From contig JAVEVF010000097.1 of the NCBI GenBank assembly GCA_034005175.1, positions 1 to 6,989 of the forward strand: DNA of 6,989 nt. Direction: 5' to 3'. Below the pieces are notes generated by a model. It was not told where the DNA came from, made no database searches, and saw only the letters and a list, made by a program, of their open reading frames with translations. Positions 1 through 5,453 of this stretch are shown piece by piece. The DNA is from JAVEVF01 sp034005175 (GTDB taxonomy: Bacteria > Actinomycetota > Coriobacteriia > Anaerosomatales > SLCP01). How positions within the stretch are numbered: the stretch's first letter is position 1; every line of letters begins with the position of its first letter. Made by a program: the position numbers and the translations under genes.

Positions 1-2
1 GC

Positions 3-491
3 ATCGTGAAGCAAGCAGGAACGCCAGGGCGCGTGACCAACGTCTACCGCGTGCTGGTCACTGAGGGGATAGAAGGTGCGCGCACGCTCACGGCAAAACA
101 TGTGGTGACCGAGCCGGTTGATGAGATCGTGCTGGTGGGGACGAAGCGCTCGGGCGCTCCGCAGGTGGTCTCTCGAGCACGCACTGCAGATCCCGCTCCC
201 GCATCCGGCACCGGCACGAAGCTTAAGGTGACTGCGACGGGCTACTCGTCTCAGGAGCCAGGTGTGGGTACGCGCACGGCGACCGGGGCTGCTGCGACGC
301 GCGGAGTCATCGCAGTCGACCCCTCCGTCATCCCGCTCGGCACTCGTGTCTACATCCCCGGATATGGTACTGCCGTCGCAGCAGATACTGGTGGCGCGAT
401 CTTGGGCGCGCGCATCGATCTGTGTTTCGATACGCGAGGCGAGGCTCTTGTCTGGGGGCGTCGTACGGTGACCGTCACGATTCTTCCCTGA
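3..491 (+). CDS. G5 and 3D domain cell-wall protein, YabE type (5' truncated)
   Basis: This is the C-terminal part of a protein that begins before the window. The frame is open to the left edge, and the GTG at 6-8 is probably an internal Val codon. Counting from that codon, residues 1-47 look like the end of a G5 domain, ending in the typical IVLVGTK. A Pro/Ala/Ser-rich linker follows (about 48-70), and then a 3D domain (about 71-161). The 3D domain shows its conserved aspartates in VDPSVIPLGT (D105), ADTGG (D128) and RIDLCFD (D138, D142), and ends in the usual WGRRTVTVTIL. Related domains occur in B. subtilis YabE and in MltA-type lytic transglycosylases, where the aspartates form the active site, so a secreted peptidoglycan-cleaving role is likely. 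In many Actinobacteria this locus (next to ksgA) carries RpfB, which has G5 plus a lysozyme-like domain. Here the catalytic domain is 3D instead. The signal peptide and N-terminal domains are outside the window. Confidence 0.9.
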   Translation: MVKQAGTPGRVTNVYRVLVTEGIEGARTLTAKHVVTEPVDEIVLVGTKRSGAPQVVSRARTADPAPASGTGTKLKVTATGYSSQEPGVGTRTATGAAATRGVIAVDPSVIPLGTRVYIPGYGTAVAADTGGAILGARIDLCFDTRGEALVWGRRTVTVTILP

Positions 492-495
492 TCTC

Positions 496-502
496 GGAGA
501 GG
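496..502 (+). promoter_or_regulatory. Ribosome binding site of rsmA
   Basis: GGAGAGG lies 3 nt before the GTG at 506 (6 nt counted from the GGAG core). It decides the rsmA start: the open frame extends back to 422, but that extension overlaps the end of the 3D-protein gene, has no Shine-Dalgarno sequence and does not resemble RsmA. Confidence 0.7.
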
Positions 503-505
503 CCC

Positions 506-1372
506 GTGGCTCACTCTCGGCTCGCTAATCCGAGCGCCACATTCGCGGTGCTCAACAACCACGGCATCTATACGCGCAAAGCGCTCGGGCAACACTTCCT
601 CATAGACGACAACGTCGTCGGCAGAATCCTCGCGCTTGCGGGGCTTTCCGGAGATGAGCCGGTGCTTGAGGTCGGCCCGGGTATCGGCACGCTTACTGTG
701 GCACTGTGCGATGCTGCTGCGTGGGTGGTGAGCGTCGAACGGGACGCCCGGCTGCTGCCAGTGTTGCAGCAGACGAGTGGCGGATGCGAGAACCTCACGC
801 TCGTCCACGCCGACGCCGTGGATGTATCACCCACACAGCTCAGCACTCCGCTCGGTCCGCCCGTCGCATTGGTGGCGAATCTGCCTTACGCGGTGGCCGC
901 GACCGTGGTCTTGCGCAGTTTCGAGGTACTGCCTTCGTTGCGGGTGGCAGTGGTGATGGTGCAATCCGAAGTCGCCGACCGCATGACGGCCGTGCCGGGT
1001 ACCAAAGAGTATGGCGCCTACACGGTCAAGCTCAATCTGCTTGCACGCGCGGCTGGCCGTTTCTCCGTTGCCCGTGGTTGCTTCCTTCCGCCGCCCCGTG
1101 TTGACTCGGCGGTCCTTCGTCTCGAGCGTGTGCAGGAGGTCGCTCCCTCCGAGTACGTGCGGGCTGCGATGAGCATGGCTGACGCTTCCTTCGCCCAGCG
1201 ACGCAAGAAGCTTAGGAACTCGGTGATGAATGCGCTTAGACCCGATTCGGTGCTGCTCGATGCTGTCCTTGCCGAAGCCTGTATCGACGGCGACCGACGT
1301 GGCGAGACTCTGACTGTTCAGGAGTTTCTGCGGCTGGGAGAAGCGGCCCTGAGACATGGCCTTCTACCTTGA
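506..1372 (+). CDS. rsmA: 16S rRNA (adenine-N6,N6)-dimethyltransferase RsmA/KsgA
   Basis: RsmA uses S-adenosylmethionine to dimethylate two adjacent adenines in the 3'-terminal helix of 16S rRNA (A1518 and A1519 in E. coli) during 30S subunit maturation. The 288-residue product has the usual family length. Visible motifs are KALGQHFL (25-32), the SAM-binding EVGPGIGTLT (55-64), the acidic residue E78 in SVERD, HADAVD (101-106), the catalytic NLPY (125-128), and the target-binding FLPPPRVDSAV (193-203) and FAQRRKKLRN (229-238). I chose GTG 506 because a GGAGAGG sequence precedes it and the protein then begins about 25 residues before KALGQHF, as in homologues. It follows the 3D-protein gene by 14 nt, so the two are probably co-transcribed. 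RNase M5 (rnmV), which separates yabE and ksgA in B. subtilis, is absent. The stop codon is overlapped by the -35 element of the veg promoter. Confidence 0.97.
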   Translation: MAHSRLANPSATFAVLNNHGIYTRKALGQHFLIDDNVVGRILALAGLSGDEPVLEVGPGIGTLTVALCDAAAWVVSVERDARLLPVLQQTSGGCENLTLVHADAVDVSPTQLSTPLGPPVALVANLPYAVAATVVLRSFEVLPSLRVAVVMVQSEVADRMTAVPGTKEYGAYTVKLNLLARAAGRFSVARGCFLPPPRVDSAVLRLERVQEVAPSEYVRAAMSMADASFAQRRKKLRNSVMNALRPDSVLLDAVLAEACIDGDRRGETLTVQEFLRLGEAALRHGLLP

Positions 1373-1397
1373 GTTTTGCGACTCCTTGCGCTACACT
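1369..1397 (+). promoter_or_regulatory. Sigma-A-type promoter of veg
   Basis: A -35 hexamer TTGAGT (1369-1374) and a -10 hexamer TACACT (1392-1397) are separated by exactly 17 nt. Each matches the consensus at 4 of 6 positions. Transcription would start near 1404 and give a leader of about 23 nt with AAGGAGG (1413-1419) 7 nt before the veg ATG. The -35 overlaps the rsmA stop codon. In B. subtilis veg is also driven by its own very strong sigma-A promoter. The site is predicted from sequence only. Confidence 0.72.
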
Positions 1398-1426
1398 GTC
1401 TGTTTGGCGGACAAGGAGGCTAGAGT

Positions 1427-1708
1427 ATGGATGTAGCACGTCAGACTGAGGTCGTCGGCCGGATACGGACCGATCTTGAGAGCCTGACGGGGACCCGGAT
1501 GCGCCTGAGAGCGAACATGGGCCGGTCTAAGATACTCGAGCGTGAAGGCATCCTCGAACAGACGCACCCGAGCTTGTTCGTGGTGCGGGTGGAAGAGAAG
1601 CGCGATCGCACGGCACGCGTCTCGTACACCTATGTAGACGTTCTCACCGGAACAGTCGAACTCAGCCACTGTGAGAGCGGGGAGAACCTCCTCCCGTGGC
1701 TGAACTAG
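1427..1708 (+). CDS. veg: Veg family protein
   Basis: A small 93-residue protein of the Veg family (B. subtilis Veg is 86 residues). The conserved core is clear: GTRMRLRAN (22-30), GRSKILEREGILEQTHPSLFVV (starting at 32), and RVSYTYVDVLTGTVEL (starting at 64). In B. subtilis, Veg is abundant and has been reported to stimulate biofilm matrix expression by antagonising the repressor SinR, and to act during spore outgrowth. No enzymatic activity is known. In this organism, which lacks the neighbouring sporulation genes yabG and sspF at this locus, the role is probably more general. The gene has a strong Shine-Dalgarno (AAGGAGG), its own promoter and a strong terminator, so it is likely expressed at a high level as a single-gene unit. 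Confidence 0.95.
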   Translation: MDVARQTEVVGRIRTDLESLTGTRMRLRANMGRSKILEREGILEQTHPSLFVVRVEEKRDRTARVSYTYVDVLTGTVELSHCESGENLLPWLN

Positions 1709-1735
1709 CCCCGCTGCACGATGTTCGAGATAATG

Positions 1736-1769
1736 GCGCGGAGCCGCTGGTGCTCCGCGCTTTTCTTCT
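1736..1769 (+). terminator. Rho-independent terminator after veg
   Basis: A perfect 9-bp GC-rich stem (GCGCGGAGC at 1736-1744, GCTCCGCGC at 1752-1760) with a 7-nt loop is followed at once by TTTTCTTCT (1761-1769). This is a textbook intrinsic terminator 27 nt after the veg stop. It ends only 14 nt before the ispE start, so it should separate veg from ispE or act as an attenuator for it. Confidence 0.92.
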
Positions 1770-1783
1770 GAAACGAAGTATCT

Positions 1784-2680
1784 GTGTGCCCTGAGCAGCC
1801 CATCGTGGTTCGCGCTCCCGCAAAGGTGAACCTATACCTTGCGGTAGGAGCGGCACGACCCGATGGCTACCACGACGTCGATACGGTCCTGCAAGCGCTT
1901 TCGCTTGCTGATGATGTCCTCGTCACGCCAGCCGAGACGCTCTCAGTCACAACCCATCCCGACATCGGACTTGCAGCCCAGGACAATCTCGCCTACCGCG
2001 CTGCTGAGGAGCTGGCCGCGGCCGCAGGGCGCAGCTCTGATGTAGACATCCGCATCAGGAAGCGTATTCCCGCACAGGCCGGGCTGGGTGGGGCCAGCGC
2101 CGATGCAGCTGCCGTGCTGGTAGCGCTTGCTCATCTGTGGGGCCTAGAGCCCCGAGAAACATCTCTGCTGCTTAAAGAGGTGGCAGCTGCTCTCGGCGCA
2201 GACGTTCCCTTCTTTCTCGGATCAGGGACGGCACTTCTCACAGGTCGTGGCGACGAGATCGTGCGAACGTTGCCCACGCCGCAGCTCCACCTTGCGCTTG
2301 TGAAGGTCTCCAAACCGGTATCCACCTCACAGGCATATGCAGAGTTCGACAAGATGGTAACGAGTACGGTGCCTGGCCCCGAGGCGATGGTGCGCGCTTG
2401 TGAAGGAGGGGACCCACGCGAGGTGGCAGCTGCGCTGCACAATAACCTCACTCCGGCTGCGGCGAAACTGGTACCAGAGGTCGCCGACGCGCTAGCATTC
2501 CTGTCAGAGACTCCTGGCATACTAGGCGCGATGCTCGCGGGCAGCGGGTCAGCTGTGTTTGCAGTGTGCGCCAGCGCCGAGGTCTCTCGCACGACGGTGG
2601 CAGGTGCACGTGCTCGCGGATGGTGGGCAGCAAGCGCCTCGACCGTGCCCGAAGGTGTTCGCCTGATGGAAGGTGGGTGA
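1784..2680 (+). CDS. ispE: 4-diphosphocytidyl-2-C-methyl-D-erythritol kinase IspE
   Basis: IspE is the ATP-dependent kinase that phosphorylates the 2-hydroxyl of CDP-methylerythritol in the non-mevalonate (MEP) isoprenoid pathway, in the cytoplasm. The 298-residue product is a complete GHMP kinase: APAKVNLYL (11-19) with the catalytic Lys K14, RPDGYH (25-30), the ATP-binding glycine-rich loop PAQAGLGGASADAAA (96-110), GADVPFFLGSG (138-148) with the catalytic Asp D140, and the C-terminal GHMP motif LAGSGSAVFAV (251-261). GTG 1784 gives a normal N-terminus. Its Shine-Dalgarno is weak (GAAG at 1775-1778), and GTG 1805 is a possible alternative that would leave four residues before APAKVN. The gene starts just behind the veg terminator, so its promoter is not obvious. 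It is translationally coupled to the nucleotidyltransferase that follows. Confidence 0.96.
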   Translation: MCPEQPIVVRAPAKVNLYLAVGAARPDGYHDVDTVLQALSLADDVLVTPAETLSVTTHPDIGLAAQDNLAYRAAEELAAAAGRSSDVDIRIRKRIPAQAGLGGASADAAAVLVALAHLWGLEPRETSLLLKEVAAALGADVPFFLGSGTALLTGRGDEIVRTLPTPQLHLALVKVSKPVSTSQAYAEFDKMVTSTVPGPEAMVRACEGGDPREVAAALHNNLTPAAAKLVPEVADALAFLSETPGILGAMLAGSGSAVFAVCASAEVSRTTVAGARARGWWAASASTVPEGVRLMEGG

Positions 2681-2684
2681 GACA

Positions 2685-3464
2685 GTGGTCGATGCCGTGG
2701 TGCTCGCAGGCGGCGACGGCGTAGTGCTCGACCCTGCCTGTCGATTCAAGGGGTTGCTCCCTATCGCAGGCAAGCCGATGGTGGAGTGGGTGCTTGATGC
2801 CCTCAACGCTGCCGAGATGGTGAGCGAGGTTGCCGTGGTGGTGCCGACCGCTGAGAACCTCGGACCATGGGCGGACCGCGCCGCCAAGATCGTGGTTTCC
2901 GACCGCCCGTTCATCGACAACATGCTTGCGGGGCTGAGTGCGTTTCGCAGTGACAAGCCAGTGTTGCTCGTGACCGGCGACATCCCCGCCCTTACTCCAG
3001 CAGCTGTCGATGATTTCGTTCGCAGGAGCCTCTCTACAGGCGCTCACGCGACCTATCCGCTTATCCGCGAAGCCGACATGCTCGAACAGTTCCCCGGTAG
3101 CGACCGCACGTTTGTCAGGCTTGCCGATGGCAAGGTGACGGGCGGGAACATGATGCTTGTCGATCCGGTGCTGGTCGAGCGCAACCGTGAGATCGGCGGG
3201 AAGGTCTTTGCCACGCGCAAGAACCCGGTCGCGATGGCGCGCGTGATCGGCATGAGGTTCGTTGTGCGGCTGCTGCTCGGGCGGCTCACCGTTGCAGAGG
3301 TCGAGGAGAAGCTTGGAGAACTTATTGGCGGACGCGGAGCTGCGGTATATACAAGTGAGGCGTCTATTGGAGCCGATGTGGACAAGCCTGTTGATGTCAT
3401 CGTTGCAGAGCGCATCTTGTTCCTGCGTTCTGCGGGAAGGAACTCGGGTTTCAGAGCAGAATAG
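2685..3464 (+). CDS. Nucleotidyltransferase family protein of unknown substrate (MobA/GlmU-like fold)
   Basis: The 259-residue product looks like a sugar-phosphate or cofactor nucleotidyltransferase with a GT-A (Rossmann-like) fold. Residues 4-31 form the nucleotide-binding start (AVVLAGG, then FKGLLPIAGKPM). TGDIPAL (97-103) supplies the metal-binding Asp D99, GGNMMLVDP (153-161) fits the acceptor-binding strand, and IGADVDKPVD (228-237) is the usual C-terminal motif with a second acidic metal ligand. Between LAGG and FKG the loop reads DGVVLDPACR, lacking the standard GxGTRM pattern. An intervening segment rich in Arg/Leu (about 179-215) is not part of MobA or IspD. The gene follows ispE by 4 nt from stop to start. 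GTG 2685 is chosen because AAGGTGG (2670-2676) precedes it and the protein then begins directly at the first strand. GTG 2673, overlapping ispE, is the alternative. The substrate is unknown, though its position between ispE and the spoVG-glmU block hints at envelope or precursor metabolism. Confidence 0.85.
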   Translation: MVDAVVLAGGDGVVLDPACRFKGLLPIAGKPMVEWVLDALNAAEMVSEVAVVVPTAENLGPWADRAAKIVVSDRPFIDNMLAGLSAFRSDKPVLLVTGDIPALTPAAVDDFVRRSLSTGAHATYPLIREADMLEQFPGSDRTFVRLADGKVTGGNMMLVDPVLVERNREIGGKVFATRKNPVAMARVIGMRFVVRLLLGRLTVAEVEEKLGELIGGRGAAVYTSEASIGADVDKPVDVIVAERILFLRSAGRNSGFRAE

Positions 3465-3541
3465 GAATGAATGTGAGGTCAGATGTGCCCGGTGGGGGGC
3501 GGACATGGGGCCTGTTCCGAGATGCAAGCGGCTGCAAGACC

Positions 3542-3548
3542 GGGGGGA
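3542..3548 (+). promoter_or_regulatory. Ribosome binding site of spoVG
   Basis: The G-rich GGGGGGA lies 5 nt before ATG 3554 and supports that start over the in-frame ATG 3467. It is partly covered by a possible long-range stem with CCCGGT at 3488-3493. Confidence 0.55.
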
Positions 3549-3553
3549 TACAG

Positions 3554-3850
3554 ATGAACATCACGAATGTGACGCTACGGCCCGTGTCCATGAATAAGGT
3601 GTGCGCGATCGCGAGCATCGTCATCGACGATTCGTTCGTCGTACACGACCTTCGCGTGGTCAACGGCGACAAAGGACTGTTCGTCGCAATGCCTTCGCGC
3701 AAGCTCCCCAACGGTGAGTTTCGCGATATCTGCCATCCCATCAATGCCGACTCGCGTGAGCAGCTGCAGGATGCTGTTCTCGCGCAGTTCGATGCAGACG
3801 GTGGCACAGAGGTCTTCATCGGCGGTGGAGAAACACCCCAGGTGGAGTGA
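3554..3850 (+). CDS. spoVG: Septation regulator SpoVG
   Basis: SpoVG is a small site-specific nucleic-acid-binding regulator. In Bacillus it influences asymmetric septation and sporulation; in Staphylococcus, Listeria and Borrelia it binds DNA or RNA and affects virulence, capsule and metabolism. The 98-residue product aligns over its full length with the family: MNITNVTLRPV (1-11), AIASIVIDDSFVVHDLRVV (18-36), GLFVAMPSRK (41-50) and GEFRDICHPIN (54-64). The frame is open from an ATG at 3467, but those 29 extra codons have no family similarity and a badly placed Shine-Dalgarno, so ATG 3554 is the start. The protein ends in a short acidic tail. No convincing sigma-A promoter is visible in the 89 nt before it, so it may be transcribed from upstream or from an alternative sigma factor promoter that I cannot recognise. 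Its presence does not prove sporulation, since many non-sporulating bacteria have it. Confidence 0.96.
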   Translation: MNITNVTLRPVSMNKVCAIASIVIDDSFVVHDLRVVNGDKGLFVAMPSRKLPNGEFRDICHPINADSREQLQDAVLAQFDADGGTEVFIGGGETPQVE

Positions 3851-3877
3851 GCGAGCCTGACGCTCTCCCTCCTCGAT

Positions 3878-3907
3878 TTGACCGACCGCGCAGCCCTTCC
3901 CTACACT
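3878..3907 (+). promoter_or_regulatory. Sigma-A-type promoter of tRNA-Gln (and probably glmU-prs-rplY)
   Basis: The -35 hexamer TTGACC (3878-3883) and -10 hexamer TACACT (3902-3907) are 18 nt apart. The -35 matches consensus at 5 of 6 positions and the -10 at 4 of 6. The predicted start near 3914 is about 5 nt before the mature tRNA. The same CTACACT heptamer forms the -10 of the veg promoter. The -10 lies in a small inverted repeat, TACAC-TTCG-GTGTG. Confidence 0.72.
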
Positions 3908-3918
3908 TCGGTGTGCTC

Positions 3919-3993
3919 TGGGGCGTAGCCAAGCGGCAAGGCAGCGGACTTTGGATCCGCCACTCGTAGGTTCGAATCCTACCGCCCCAGCCA
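3919..3993 (+). tRNA. tRNA-Gln, anticodon UUG
   Basis: A complete 75-nt cloverleaf can be folded. The 7-bp acceptor stem pairs TGGGGCG (3919-3925) with CGCCCCA (3983-3989), followed by discriminator G3990 and an encoded CCA (3991-3993). The D stem is GCC/GGC (3928-3930, 3940-3942). The anticodon stem is GCGGA/TCCGC, with loop CTTTGGA placing TTG at 3951-3953, and the T arm is GTAGG-TTCGAAT-CCTAC. The weak U1-A72 pair, the G73 discriminator and the UUG anticodon are typical of bacterial glutamine tRNAs. It reads CAA (and by wobble CAG) codons. It lies 53 nt before glmU with no terminator between, so it is probably processed from a transcript that continues into glmU. Confidence 0.97.
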
Positions 3994-4035
3994 TCAGACA
4001 TCCGGTTCGGGCGCCAACCGCTGACCCTGACCTTT

Positions 4036-4040
4036 GGAGG
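4036..4040 (+). promoter_or_regulatory. Ribosome binding site of glmU
   Basis: GGAGG lies 6 nt before ATG 4047. It fixes the glmU start: the open frame runs back to 3951, inside the tRNA, but no homologue carries that extension. Confidence 0.8.
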
Positions 4041-4046
4041 GCAAAT

Positions 4047-5453
4047 ATGGGCGCGACCGCACTCATCCTCGCTGCCGGTGAGGGCACTCGCATGAGATCC
4101 GATCTACCAAAGGTGGCCCACACCGTTCTGGGCACCCCGATGGTCATCTACGTGGCTGAGGCGGCCCGCGCCGCAGGATGCCATCGCGTCGTGGCCGTCA
4201 CGGGACATGGCGCCGAGATGGTGGAGGGCTTGCTTGACGACGTCAGGTGCGTCCGCCAGGATCGCCAGCTGGGTACCGGACATGCCGTCATGTGCGCACG
4301 CGACGCTGTGGAAGCGCAGGGTTCGCTTGTGGTTCTGTCAGGCGACTGTCCGCTCATGCGTCCTGAAACCATCGCAGCACTCATCTCAGCTCAGCAGGAA
4401 TCCAGCGCTGCGCTTGCGATACTCACTGCGCGTGTGGATGACCCGACGGGTTACGGGCGCATCATCCGCGAGGGTGCAGGCACGATCTCGGCCATCGTGG
4501 AGCAGAAGGATTGCACGCCCGAGCAGTGTGCGATCAGCGAGGTCAACACAGGTACGTATTGCTTCGATGCGGCTGCGCTGTTCGAGCACCTAGACCGATT
4601 GAGCACCGATAACGCACAGGGCGAGTTCTACCTGACCGACATGGTCTCGATCTTCGTGGCCGAGGGCTTGGCTGTCCACGCGGTTCTCACCGACGACGCC
4701 GCCCAGACCATGGGCGTGAACTCACGCGTGCAGCTTGCCGAGGCCACGAGAGTGATGCAGGAGCGCATCAACACCCAACACATGCTTAAGGGTGTGACGA
4801 TGACCGACCCGAGCCTGGTGTGGATCGGCCCGAAAGTCGAGATCGGCAGGGACACCGAGGTCTTGCCGATGACGTTTCTCATGGGCGAGACGAAGATCGG
4901 TTCGCGCACCGTCCTCGGGCCGAACACGCGCGTGACAGACTCGCTGATAGGTGATGACGCGGTGGTGGACGCCTCTGTGGTCGTGAAAGCCGAGATCAGG
5001 TCTGGGGCCAATGTGGGTCCGGTCGCATACCTGCGTCCCGGCGCCATTCTGGAGCCCAGAGCGAAGGCGGGAACATGCGTTGAGATAAAGAACTCCACCA
5101 TCGGGCAAGACTCGAAGGTGCCTCATCTGTCCTACATCGGCGATGCTCTGATAGGCTCCGGCGTGAATGTGGGAGCAGGGACGATAACATGCAACTATGA
5201 CGGGTCGGCCAAGCATGCGACTGTGATCGAGGATGGGGCGTTCATCGGCTCTGATACCATGCTGGTGGCCCCCGTCACCATCGGTGCAGGGGCGATGACC
5301 GCTGCCGCGAGCGCGATTGCGCACGATGTGGCACCGGGCTCGCTCGCGATAGAGCGCAGCGAACAACGTGAGATTGCAGGATGGGTAGCCCGGCGCAGGG
5401 AAGCGCACGCGAAGTCCGCAAAGCAAGTGAGACGATCGGAAGGCGAGCGATGA
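4047..5453 (+). CDS. glmU: Bifunctional UDP-GlcNAc pyrophosphorylase / glucosamine-1-phosphate acetyltransferase GlmU
   Basis: GlmU makes UDP-N-acetylglucosamine, the precursor of peptidoglycan and other envelope glycans. Its C-terminal domain acetylates glucosamine-1-phosphate with acetyl-CoA, and its N-terminal domain then transfers UMP from UTP. The 468-residue product is full length. The uridyltransferase domain (about 1-230) shows LAAGEGTRMRSDLPK (8-22), QLGTGHA (74-80), LSGDCPL (97-103) with metal ligand D100, GYGRII (135-140), and GVN (223-225) with N225. The left-handed beta-helix acetyltransferase domain (about 250-450) shows hexapeptide repeats, YLRPGA (R330), EIKNS (K348), the catalytic His in HLSYIGDA (H360) with Y363, and GAGTITCNYDG (377-387). 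All key residues known from E. coli GlmU are present. The C-terminal tail (about 449-468) is short, basic and probably disordered. The gene overlaps prs by 4 nt (ATGA) and is likely transcribed from the tRNA-Gln promoter. Confidence 0.98.
   Translation: MGATALILAAGEGTRMRSDLPKVAHTVLGTPMVIYVAEAARAAGCHRVVAVTGHGAEMVEGLLDDVRCVRQDRQLGTGHAVMCARDAVEAQGSLVVLSGDCPLMRPETIAALISAQQESSAALAILTARVDDPTGYGRIIREGAGTISAIVEQKDCTPEQCAISEVNTGTYCFDAAALFEHLDRLSTDNAQGEFYLTDMVSIFVAEGLAVHAVLTDDAAQTMGVNSRVQLAEATRVMQERINTQHMLKGVTMTDPSLVWIGPKVEIGRDTEVLPMTFLMGETKIGSRTVLGPNTRVTDSLIGDDAVVDASVVVKAEIRSGANVGPVAYLRPGAILEPRAKAGTCVEIKNSTIGQDSKVPHLSYIGDALIGSGVNVGAGTITCNYDGSAKHATVIEDGAFIGSDTMLVAPVTIGAGAMTAAASAIAHDVAPGSLAIERSEQREIAGWVARRREAHAKSAKQVRRSEGER

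Noticed and set aside
422..505. Upstream extension of rsmA beginning at ATG 422
   Set aside because: It overlaps the coding end of the 3D protein in another frame, has no ribosome binding site and does not resemble RsmA N-termini. GTG 506 is better supported.
3420..3438. 7-bp hairpin (TTCCTGC/GCGGGAA) as a terminator of the ispE-nucleotidyltransferase unit
   Set aside because: It lies inside the coding region and is followed by GGAACTCGGG, not a T-tract.
2685..3464. Assignment of the nucleotidyltransferase as IspD, which would pair with IspE
   Set aside because: IspD signatures such as the GxGxRM-PKQ start and the HDAARP motif are absent, and the IGADVDKP ending and Arg/Leu-rich insertion point to a different subfamily.
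2448..3527. Long minus-strand open frame of 359 codons
   Set aside because: It lies opposite ispE and the nucleotidyltransferase and is His/Arg-rich in the way typical of a GC-rich antisense shadow, with no recognisable domain.
3467..3553. N-terminally extended SpoVG from ATG 3467
   Set aside because: The 29 extra residues have no counterpart in the family, and the Shine-Dalgarno would directly touch the start codon.
3849..3865. Stem GAGCG/CGCTC after spoVG as a terminator
   Set aside because: It has only five pairs and no T-tract (CTCCCTCC follows). It may slow polymerase but cannot be called a terminator.
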